From an uncultured Lachnospiraceae bacterium (GTDB lineage Bacteria > Bacillota > Clostridia > Lachnospirales > Lachnospiraceae): a stretch of DNA of 64,000 nt. Positions within the stretch are counted from its first letter, which is position 1, and each line of letters opens with the position of its first letter. A model generated the notes under the pieces. It was not told the DNA's origin. It ran no database searches and saw only the letters and a list, made by a program, of their open reading frames with translations. The position numbers and the translations under genes were made by a program. This document shows positions 17,034 to 25,800 of the stretch, piece by piece. The DNA is taken from the NCBI GenBank assembly GCA_910585825.1, contig CAJUEY010000001.1:102964-166963 (forward strand). The letters are read 5' to 3'.

Positions 17034-18326
17034 ATGGAACAGTATATTATTAAAGGCGGGAATCCACTGGTCGGCGAAGTGGAAATCGGGGGAGCAAAGA
17101 ATGCTGCGCTCGCTATATTGGCAACGGCTATTATGGCAGATGAAACTGTTACAATAGAAAATCTTCCGAACGTAAGAGATATTAATGTAATGCTGGATGC
17201 GATTGAGGGAATCGGCGGCAAGGTAGACAGAGTGGATGTGCATACGGCAAAGATCAATGGAGGAATGATCCGTGATCTCAGCGTAGATTATGAATATATC
17301 AAGAAAATCAGGGCGTCTTATTATCTTTTGGGGGCGTTGCTCGGCAAGTACAAAAAAGCAGAAGTGGCGCTGCCCGGAGGATGCGATATCGGAAGCCGCC
17401 CGATTGATCTGCATTTAAAAGGATTTCGTGCATTGGGAGCGAAAGTAGATATCCAGCACGGATTGATTTCGGCTGAGGCAGAGGAGTTAAAGGGAACGCA
17501 TATTTATCTGGACAAAGTTTCTGTAGGAGCGACCATCAATATTATGATGGCGGCAGCCATGGCAAAAGGAAAGACGACCATTGAAAATGCGGCCAAAGAG
17601 CCTCATGTGGTAGATGTGGCGAACTGCCTGAACAGTATGGGAGCCAATATCCGCGGCGCGGGAACAGATGTAATCCGTATATCCGGTGTGGAAAAGCTGC
17701 ATAAGACGGAGTACTCTATTATTCCGGATCAGATAGAGGCCGGAACATTTATGTTTGTGGCGGCAGCCACAAAAGGAGACGTTACCGTCAAGAATGTCAT
17801 TCCCAAGCATTTAGAAGCCATCAGCGCAAAATTAGTGGAGATCGGCTGCGAAGTGAAAGAGCTGGACGATGCCGTGCGTGTTGTGGCGTCTAAGCCTTTG
17901 TATCACACTCAGGTGACAACACTCCCCTATCCGGGATTCCCTACGGATATGCAGCCTCAGATGTCGGTTCTCCTTGGCATTTCCGAGGGAACCAGTACTG
18001 TGACAGAAAGTATTTTTGAGAATCGCTTTAAATATGTAGATGAACTGACGCGCATGGGAGCATCGATTAAAGTAGAAAGCAATATAGCCATAGTCACCGG
18101 CGTTGGAAATTATACGGGGGCGCAGGTCAGCGCGCCGGATCTTCGGGCCGGAGCGGCTCTTGTGATTGCGGGACTTTCAGCGGAAGGGATTACGATAGTG
18201 GATGATATCTACTATATAGAACGGGGCTATGAGAACTTTGACAAAAAGCTGGTGCAGCTGGGCGCACAGATTGAAAAAGTGACGACGGAAAAAGAAATAG
18301 TAAAATTTAAATTAAAAGTATCATAG
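17034..18326 (+). CDS. murA: UDP-N-acetylglucosamine 1-carboxyvinyltransferase
   Basis: MurA transfers enolpyruvate from PEP to UDP-GlcNAc, the first committed step of peptidoglycan synthesis, and is the fosfomycin target. The 430-residue protein opens with the family pattern IIKGGNPLVGEVEIGGAKNAAL. The catalytic loop is PGGCDIGSRPIDLH with the active Cys at residue 117, the form that is expected to be fosfomycin-sensitive. Other family blocks are present, including PYPGFPTDMQPQ and DLRAGAAL. GAGGTG lies shortly before the ATG. It is expressed from its own promoter and closed by a strong terminator. Confidence 0.96.
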   Translation: MEQYIIKGGNPLVGEVEIGGAKNAALAILATAIMADETVTIENLPNVRDINVMLDAIEGIGGKVDRVDVHTAKINGGMIRDLSVDYEYIKKIRASYYLLGALLGKYKKAEVALPGGCDIGSRPIDLHLKGFRALGAKVDIQHGLISAEAEELKGTHIYLDKVSVGATINIMMAAAMAKGKTTIENAAKEPHVVDVANCLNSMGANIRGAGTDVIRISGVEKLHKTEYSIIPDQIEAGTFMFVAAATKGDVTVKNVIPKHLEAISAKLVEIGCEVKELDDAVRVVASKPLYHTQVTTLPYPGFPTDMQPQMSVLLGISEGTSTVTESIFENRFKYVDELTRMGASIKVESNIAIVTGVGNYTGAQVSAPDLRAGAALVIAGLSAEGITIVDDIYYIERGYENFDKKLVQLGAQIEKVTTEKEIVKFKLKVS

Positions 18327-18339
18327 ATGAAAAGAGAAT

Positions 18340-18376
18340 CCTCTCGGGAACAAAATATTTCCGAGGGGGTTTTTTT
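18340..18376 (+). terminator. Terminator after murA
   Basis: CCTCTCGG (18340-18347) pairs with CCGAGGGG (18361-18368), with one G-U pair, followed by seven Ts. Confidence 0.85.
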
Positions 18377-18397
18377 GGGGAAAAATTCTGAATGTTC

Positions 18398-18426
18398 TTG
18401 AAATGTGGAAATATCTTTTTTATAAT
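18398..18426 (+). promoter_or_regulatory. Promoter of the first sialidase gene
   Basis: TTGAAA (18398-18403) and perfect TATAAT (18421-18426) with a 17-base spacer. The leader is short (about 30 bases) and ends in AGGAGG six bases before the ATG. Confidence 0.8.
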
Positions 18427-18462
18427 GACCCTACAGGAAAAGATAAAGACAGGAGGTATTCT

Positions 18463-21400
18463 ATGAACTTGAAAAAAACAGGACAATTGTGGAAAAAGGG
18501 TATCGGCATAGGCCTTTCTATATCTATGTTCATGTCCGTTGCCCCGGCAGAAGCTGTTTCGGCGGCGGAATATCCGGCTTCCGTGCCGGTTCTTTCGGAG
18601 AAGGTGAAAAGTATACCGGAGGCAAGAAAAGCAGGCAGTATTCCGGCGTCGGAGGATACGCTGACCTATGAACAGCCCTTTGCGCCGTTTACCGCGGGGA
18701 ATGAGAATTTTCGTATACCGACGCTGATTTCTCTGCGAAACAGCGGAGAAGAAGGAGAGCATCTCTTTGCGTCTGCGGACGCCAGATGGGAAGAGTGGAA
18801 TGACGGCGGCGGAATCGATTCGATCGCTTCCGTATCAAGCGACGGAGGGCAAACCTGGAATTACAGCTTTCCGATTTATTTTCCGGACAGCTATGGTTAT
18901 GCAAGCCGGGCTGCGACAACAGTGATTGATCCCGGCGCGATTGAGGGACCGGACGGAACGATTTATTTTATTGCGGACGTGAATCCTACCGGGAGTACGA
19001 CCATGTATGGAACAGTCGGGCAGGGGACCGGTTATGTAACGGTAAATGGAAAGAGGCGTTTGGCTCTGACTGATGACTATACAAAGGTAAAGACAAGACC
19101 GACAGATACAAATCTGACAGATTATCCGTATTATGTGGATGACTTCAACGAAGAAGGTTATGCAGAGATATTGAAGAGGTCAGACGGCGCATCTACAGGC
19201 TTTGGCGTGGATGAATGGTATAATATTTACAGTATGGAAGACGGAGTTTATAAGGATAATCTGACACAGCCTCAGGTGAACCGGGCAGAAGTAGAGGTTC
19301 AGCAGAACTGTTTTTACAAGGATTCCAAGTTCCATGTTTATCATATTGATTACATTTGGGTTGTTCAATCCAAAGACGGCGGCAGGACATGGGAGCATCC
19401 AAGGGATATTACAGACCAGATTAAGCGTGAAGACGAATATGCAATTCTGGTTTCGCCGGGCAAGGGCATTGTGACAAAAGACGGTGAGATTGCCATTGGC
19501 CTGTATAGCGCCCAAAACGGGGAACATGCCAGCATGATCTACACGAAAGACGGCGAGACTTGGGAGCGTACGGCTGATATTGCGGACGGAAGCTCGGAAG
19601 ACGAGATTGTAGAATTGGAAGACGGCACATTGCGCATGTTCTATCGGGGCGGTGGCAATGAGATCCGTTATGTGGATTTTACGAAAAATGAACAGGGCGG
19701 CTATGATGTGGGAACCTATGTGGGCACAGGCGTCAGCGTAAAGAGCAGCATCAATGTATCGGCTGTTTTGTACTCCGAAAAGATCAATGGAAAGCAGGCG
19801 ATTCTGGTGGCCCGCTCCGGCGGAGGCGGCGGATTGACATCAGACAGCCGTTTAAACGGTAAAATTTTCACTTTTTTGGTGGATGATGAACAGGATGGCA
19901 ATCCGATGGAGCTTTATCACACATTTGAAGTTCCGGGCGGCAAAGACGGTTTTGTGTATTCCTGTATGACGGAGATGAAGGATGGCAGGATAGCGATGCT
20001 TTGGGAGCCGAATCATTCCACGCTGTATTTTGATATTTATGATTTTAATGAATTAACAGCCGACTGCGAGGATGTAGAACTGAAAATAGGCGAAGAGCCA
20101 TATACCACGATTTACATAGAAGAGCCGAAGGACTCTGACTGTGGAGATGAAACTGTGATTCAAATGGAAAAAGAAATAAAGGAAGGCGGTTTTCTGCGGG
20201 ATCACATCACAAACAGAGAGGCTGATTTAAGCAGTTTTTCCACCCATTTGAATGAAGAGATTCAAATTCAGGATGCGGAATTTACATTTCAGCAGACAAA
20301 TACGGCGGGCAGCTGGAATATTTATAATGAATCGACCGGTTTGTATATTCAGAATTCAGATGCGAATGATATGTTTACAACGGACGAATACAGCATGACG
20401 GTAACAGAAGTTTCGGCAGATGACGGAACGAAAACCTTTAAAATAAAAAACGGCTCCAGACCGGTATTCTTTTTTGAGAAAAATATGGATTTTAATTCTC
20501 AGGGTTCTTCCGCGGGAGACGCGGAGAATCTGGTTTTGTTTGAAAAGAAGGACTCTCAGGGAGAAAATGATCTGATTCCGGGATATGCCCGTGCGTCTGA
20601 GATAAAAGCCGGCGGAAAATATCTGATCACTTATATTTGGAAGGACGGCAGCATTATTGTGCTGTATCCGGCGAACGGCAGTACAGAGGCTCATACCAAG
20701 CTTGCGGCAGTCGATCCGTCCATTCTTATTATTACCGGAATAAAAGCGGGAAGCACAGTGGCCGTGGTTGACGGAAAGACATATAAGATTGCAGTGACAG
20801 ATCCTCGTGAATTCATCGCGCTGGAAAAAGGAGATACGTATGTGATTCCGACAGAATCTACAGAGGCGGTTTTGGACGGAGGAGATGCGTTGGAGATTGA
20901 AAAAATAGACCGTATCAGAGAAGGTCTGTTTGATCATGTTGCGGATGCGGCGTTTTCTTTGGAAGGCTTTTCAAAAGAAGCGAATGAAGAGATCGGTCTT
21001 TCTGACGCAGAGTTTACATTCCAGGCTTCCGGGGATAACTGGATTGTTTCCCACGGAGATTTGTATCTGTCAAATCCGGAACGGGCAAACGCCTTTTTCT
21101 CAGAAACATCCGCCGCGATAAAAGCGACGGCGGGAAATGGGAATACGTTCCGGCTGTCCAGAGGAGAAGCGCTGAAGGACACGTCAAACGGCTCCATTAA
21201 TACGGATAAAACAGGTCAGCCGATCGGGAATCTTGTATTCTATTACAGGGAAATGAATTTCCGTTCCTATGGAACAGAGACAAAAGAGGGAACAACCCAT
21301 GGCGCAAGTCCTTATGGACAGCATGGGACCTATAATCTGACGCTGCTTGAAAAACAGGACGGGGAGTCAGAAAGCGATATCATACCCGGTTATCAGGCGG

Positions 21401-22347
21401 TAAGCGCCATAACATCGGGAAAACAGTATCTGATTTCCTATATCTGGAATGACAGCGTATTTGTGCTGTATCCGGAAAACGGCATGGCCAATTCCACAAA
21501 ACTTGTAAATCCGGCGGAGAAAGGTTTCCGGATTACGGCAAAAGCTGCGGGTGAAGCCAGCTTTGTGATAGATGACATAACGTATCATTTTACAGTGACG
21601 GATACTGAGGTGGAAAATGCAAAGAAAGATCTGGAAGCGCTGCTTGACCAGATGAAAACGGAATATGAGTCGAATGCGGCGGATCTGTCAACGTGGAAAG
21701 CGTTTCAGGAAGCGTATGCGGCGGCACAGGCATATATCGCGAATACAGAAACAGTGGAACTTGGAAAGCTGCAGGAACTGTTCAAGAACTTAAAGGAATC
21801 CCAGATGCAGTTGGCAGCAGAAAAGGACCTGAAAAATAAGCAGGAAAAACCGGAGGCTGTTAAAAAAGGCGACAGCCAGGTTGTGGACGGAGTTTCTTAT
21901 ATTGTGACGGATACGGTGAAAAAGACAGCTGCAGTGACCGGCGGTTCGGCGGCGACAATGACAATCCGCGCTGCCGTGACATTTGGAAAAGACACATATA
22001 CCGTTACCGCGATTCAAGACAAAGCCTTTGCATCTTCCTCGGCGCTTAAGAAAATAACCATCGGTGATTCGGTGGAAAGCATTGGCGCTCAGGCATTTGC
22101 CGGATGCAAAACTTTGAAAACGGTGGTGATTGGAAAAGATGTAAAAACAATCGGGAAGAAAGCCTTTTATAATTGCAAGAAACTTTCCAAGGTTACGGTA
22201 AAGAATAATTCAAAGTTAAGTAAAGTCGGCGGTTCGGCATTCAAGAAAACAGCAAAGAACATTAAGATTAAGCTGCCGAAGAATTTAAAGAAGAATAAGA
22301 AAGTGAAGAAACAATTAAAGAAAGCGGGCTTGAAAAAAGGTCTGTAG
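18463..22347 (+). CDS. Secreted GH33-type sialidase with BspA-like C-terminus
   Basis: This 1294-residue secreted protein is predicted to cleave sialic acid from host glycans. A signal peptide ends near residue 35. The propeller domain (about 65-560) has the F-R-I-P motif (Arg84), Asp boxes (SSDGGQTW at 125-132; others near 301 and 359), acid/base candidate Asp114, Glu379, Arg395, Arg463 and nucleophile candidate Tyr499 in VYSCMTE, a full GH33 set. Two copies of an unassigned module of about 230 residues follow (about 570-785 and 812-1050), then a FIVAR-like helical segment and a leucine-rich BspA-like domain (about 1140-1250) with a Lys-rich tail. There is no LPXTG. AGGAGG supports the ATG at 18463. 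Linkage specificity cannot be predicted. Confidence 0.88.
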   Translation: MNLKKTGQLWKKGIGIGLSISMFMSVAPAEAVSAAEYPASVPVLSEKVKSIPEARKAGSIPASEDTLTYEQPFAPFTAGNENFRIPTLISLRNSGEEGEHLFASADARWEEWNDGGGIDSIASVSSDGGQTWNYSFPIYFPDSYGYASRAATTVIDPGAIEGPDGTIYFIADVNPTGSTTMYGTVGQGTGYVTVNGKRRLALTDDYTKVKTRPTDTNLTDYPYYVDDFNEEGYAEILKRSDGASTGFGVDEWYNIYSMEDGVYKDNLTQPQVNRAEVEVQQNCFYKDSKFHVYHIDYIWVVQSKDGGRTWEHPRDITDQIKREDEYAILVSPGKGIVTKDGEIAIGLYSAQNGEHASMIYTKDGETWERTADIADGSSEDEIVELEDGTLRMFYRGGGNEIRYVDFTKNEQGGYDVGTYVGTGVSVKSSINVSAVLYSEKINGKQAILVARSGGGGGLTSDSRLNGKIFTFLVDDEQDGNPMELYHTFEVPGGKDGFVYSCMTEMKDGRIAMLWEPNHSTLYFDIYDFNELTADCEDVELKIGEEPYTTIYIEEPKDSDCGDETVIQMEKEIKEGGFLRDHITNREADLSSFSTHLNEEIQIQDAEFTFQQTNTAGSWNIYNESTGLYIQNSDANDMFTTDEYSMTVTEVSADDGTKTFKIKNGSRPVFFFEKNMDFNSQGSSAGDAENLVLFEKKDSQGENDLIPGYARASEIKAGGKYLITYIWKDGSIIVLYPANGSTEAHTKLAAVDPSILIITGIKAGSTVAVVDGKTYKIAVTDPREFIALEKGDTYVIPTESTEAVLDGGDALEIEKIDRIREGLFDHVADAAFSLEGFSKEANEEIGLSDAEFTFQASGDNWIVSHGDLYLSNPERANAFFSETSAAIKATAGNGNTFRLSRGEALKDTSNGSINTDKTGQPIGNLVFYYREMNFRSYGTETKEGTTHGASPYGQHGTYNLTLLEKQDGESESDIIPGYQAVSAITSGKQYLISYIWNDSVFVLYPENGMANSTKLVNPAEKGFRITAKAAGEASFVIDDITYHFTVTDTEVENAKKDLEALLDQMKTEYESNAADLSTWKAFQEAYAAAQAYIANTETVELGKLQELFKNLKESQMQLAAEKDLKNKQEKPEAVKKGDSQVVDGVSYIVTDTVKKTAAVTGGSAATMTIRAAVTFGKDTYTVTAIQDKAFASSSALKKITIGDSVESIGAQAFAGCKTLKTVVIGKDVKTIGKKAFYNCKKLSKVTVKNNSKLSKVGGSAFKKTAKNIKIKLPKNLKKNKKVKKQLKKAGLKKGL

Positions 22348-22355
22348 AAATGACG

Positions 22356-22393
22356 AAAATCCTCTGGAACGCTATATGGTTTCAGAGGATTTT
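22356..22393 (+). terminator. Terminator after the first sialidase
   Basis: AAAATCCTCTG (22356-22366) and CAGAGGATTTT (22383-22393) form a perfect 11-base stem with a 16-base loop, ending in T residues. Confidence 0.85.
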
Positions 22394-22395
22394 TG

Positions 22396-22539
22396 GTTAC
22401 TGTTTACTTCTGGACCGTGCACTGCGCTGCACGGTCACAGGCCAGTACAGTACTGGGGCCGGAATCCGGCCTCTTGCCGTAAGGCGGCTTTAAATAGGCC
22501 GGATTCGTTACTGTGAACATCATGGGTGTGAACAGTAAC
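22396..22539. repeat. Structured palindromic intergenic repeat, copy 1
   Basis: The 144-base unit has ends GTTACTGTTTAC and GTGAACAGTAAC that pair with each other. Inside are GACCGTGC/GCACGGTC (22413-22436), CCAGTAC/GTACTGG (22442-22456), GAATCCGGCC/GGCCGGATTC (22462-22506) and an internal GTTACTGT (22507-22514) that can pair with the right end instead of the left. A second unit with the same plan lies at 62141-62278. It resembles a non-autonomous palindromic repeat; an RNA function is possible. Confidence 0.7.
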
Positions 22540-22577
22540 GGTTTTTGAGATTAATATGGAATCTGTAGGAAAAATAC

Positions 22578-22606
22578 TTGATTTACCATTTTTTTTGATG
22601 TATAAT
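22578..22606 (+). promoter_or_regulatory. Promoter of the second sialidase-like gene
   Basis: TTGATT (22578-22583) and perfect TATAAT (22601-22606) with a 17-base spacer. It lies 265 bases upstream of the coding region because an IS-like element sits in the leader. Confidence 0.65.
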
Positions 22607-22642
22607 CATGCTTGTATAAATAATTTCATTTCTCAATTTAAA

Positions 22643-22838
22643 TGTCGCAAAAGGTACACATTTTGAGAGAGTGAAAACTAATGAAAAATGAAAAATTTAT
22701 TTTTACAAAAAAAGCCATTCTACAGGACAAATCCCATAAAATGGCTAAAAAAAGACAGATTCGAAAATCTGTCAATTTGTGTTTGAATTTGAAGTTTTTA
22801 GTTTTTAGTCATTCTCATTACGTGTGCTTTTTGCGACA
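22643..22838. mobile_element. MITE-like element in the leader of the second sialidase-like gene
   Basis: Imperfect terminal inverted repeats of about 40 bases bound 196 bases. The left end starts TGTCGCAAAAGGTACACA; the right end, read inward, starts TGTCGCAAAAAGCACACG, and both run on to a shared AAACTAA. An internal hairpin GACAGATT/AATCTGTC (22754-22773) could terminate or pause transcription. A 54-codon frame from 22681 opens like the start of a transposase but has no partner domain and leaves the element at the right end. No target duplication is obvious. It appears to be a deletion derivative of an insertion sequence; the family is not identified. Confidence 0.6.
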
Positions 22839-22871
22839 ATACATCTGAGGAAAAGAGGAGGTAAAGAAATA

Positions 22872-25800
22872 ATGAAGCAGAAAGTTGCAGCAAAACTGTG
22901 GAAACGTGTATTAAGTACAGGGCTTTCACTGGCTATGGCAGTCACATTGCTTCCGCCTGTCGAAGTCCGGGCTGTGGAGGGCGAATCGACAGTTCTCAAG
23001 GCGGGAAGCATCGATGTATCGAGCGATAAGCTGATCAAGAATCAGCCCTTTGCTTCCATAACAGGAAGTGAAAAATTCAGTTCTCCGGTTCTTGCGACCA
23101 GAAAAGTGGTCAAGAGAGTAGGCACAGATAATATTGAAGTGAAACCAACAACGGGGATAACAACAGACCTGCTGATTGCAGCGGCAGAGGCAAAATATAA
23201 TACCACAAGCGACGGCGGCGGACAGGATATCATCGCTTCCGTATCCAGCGACGGCGGAAAGACATGGAAATACAGCTATCCGCTTCGTTTCCCGGACAGC
23301 GCAGCCAGCGGCAATGAAGAGGCTACAACAGTCAGTGATCCGGTATTGATTGAAGAAACGAAGTATGAAGATACAGCTGGCGGCGTGTATGTTTCCGGAG
23401 GAACAGTTTATTTATTGGCAAATGTATATCCGGGCGGCGTAGCTCCGGCAGATGGATTTACATATCCGGGAGCCGGAACAGGTTATGTGGAGATTGACGG
23501 CGCAAAATATCTGGCATTGACAGATACCTATGAGAAAGCTGCTGTAAATCCGACTGCAGAAAGTGCAGACTATAAATATTATGTAGGAGCGTTTGCGGAG
23601 GATGGATATGCGCCGGTAAATGATATGTCGAGCAAAACGGTGGCAACAATCGACAGTAAACAATATTATGTTGACAAATGGTATAATTTGTATTCCAAAG
23701 ATGGAGATGCTTATACTGAAGTAAAACAGGAGGGCGGACAGCTGGATGCCGCAGAAGGGGCAACAGACGAACTGCAGCAGAACGTCTTTTACAAAGGTTC
23801 TATGCTGCATGTATACAATACAAGTTATATTATGTGTGTAACTTCTGCCAATACAGCGGATGCCGAGGAAGGCGAAGTCTGGAGCGCTCCGGAAATCCTT
23901 AATCCTCAGTTGGAGCAAGGTGAGGATGAACTTCTCTCTTTGTGTTCCGGAAAAGGTCTGGTAACTACCGCAGGCAGATTTGCAGTGCCGGTATATATCA
24001 AAAAAGCAACGGAAGATACGACGCTTGAAGAGGCAGAAGAAACAGCCGGCATGATCTGGAAATACAATGATTGTGAGCATGGCGAGGCGGGAATGCCGTG
24101 GGCGCATCGTGCTGACGTTCCGGCGTTTACAGATGCAGAAACGCAGACAGAGGAGCCGAACTGGATGAAGGGCGGCGAAATCGTTGAATTGAGCAGAGGA
24201 CAGCTTCGTATGTTCATTCGCCACGGAAGAGGCAATATCTATTATGCAGATGCGGGAAGAAGCTTGACTTCAGACGAACCCGGAGGAGAGAGCAGCCGTG
24301 TTGACCGTGCAAGCGTGGATATGTTTACATTTAACGAGCCTGTTCAGACGGGCAGTTCTATTACAAGGGACGCTAAAGTGAGTGCATTGGAATATTCCAA
24401 AGCTGTAAATCCGAGCAGCAATACTGCAAGTAAGGCTATTTTGACAGCAATGCCTACCGGAACCGGTCATACAAACGGTATGTTTGTAATGTTTGGAAGA
24501 GATGCCGATAGTGATGTGAAAAATCCGACAATGTCCCGGATTCAGAGTCATGTTCTGAGTAACGGAAACTTTGCTTCTGCCACCATGGATGAAATGAACT
24601 ATGGAAGCAATATTGGTCTTGTATGGGAGAACGGCAGAGGAACGGTCAGATTTGAGAATTTCTATATGCTGGATCTTCTGGCGAATAGTGCAGGAAACAC
24701 TGCGGATAACCTGTATGTGAAAGGTTTGGAATATGATCTGGAACTTCGTCCGAATGGGGATGCATATACAAGAAGTTATAATGTAACGGGACAGGAGAAC
24801 ATGGAGCCGTCCGACAGAGATTGGACCGCAGCGGGAAATGACAATTTTGAAGTTTCTTTTAATGCGGGAGATGCAACGACAAAAGAAGTGCCTGCATTAT
24901 ATTCAATTAAAGGTGGCGACGTTACAAATGCGAAACTGTCAGATGTATTTAACAATACGCCGGATACAGCCGTAGACATTGAGAATGCGGAATTTACATT
25001 CACAAGACCGTCAAATACGGATGAGTTGAAAAATGTTTATACTGTTTACAGCGCTACGGCAGAACGGTATCTGACAAATTATACCACCGCTAATACATTC
25101 TTTTCAACAACGCTCCGAAATAATATGCGGTTTGTCTATGATGCGACCAGAAAGGCTTTCTTGGTTAGCAAACCGGTAACAAACGGCAGTAATCCTGCTA
25201 CTGACGGAACAAGGTATTTGATTTTTAACACATATGGCTATACGTTCAATTCAAACGAGCGTTCGGGGGCAGATACCGGTCAATATAAGTATGGTCTTCA
25301 GCTTTTAAGGAAACTGACCAGTGACGAGGCTGCAGAGCTTGGCGAGGAGAATGTAATCAATTTGGGACCTGCAGATAGTGATGATTACAAATATACCAAG
25401 ATAACAAGTGGTGAGGGTATTGAAGACGGAAGAAAATATTTGATCGCATATGAAGTTCCGGCAAATACAGAGGATACTGCTTTTGCCGACGGAGGATATG
25501 TCATTCTTTATCCACGCAATAATTTTTCCAATTATGGCAAGCTGGTATACGGCACACGTACAGCGCCGGTTGCCGCTGCAAAAACACTTACAATTACACC
25601 GAAAGCGGCAACTACAGATCCGGTTGATTTGACAGTAAATAATATTACTTATCATATTACCGTGAAACACGAGACGATTACAGTGCCAAAGGGCGGAAGT
25701 ACCTTTATTGACAATGTAGATCTGGATGATGTTAATCTTGGCTCTACGTCTCTTGTAACGAAACTGGAAGCGACAGAAAGCAGAAAAGCCTTGTTTGACT

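Noticed and set aside
18403..18462. Earlier ATG for the first sialidase gene
   Set aside because: It would start between the -35 and -10 of the predicted promoter. AGGAGG and a proper signal peptide belong to the ATG at 18463.
23412..24235. Long minus-strand frames opposite the second sialidase-like gene
   Set aside because: They mirror the sense gene with antisense-type composition and have no promoter or ribosome site.
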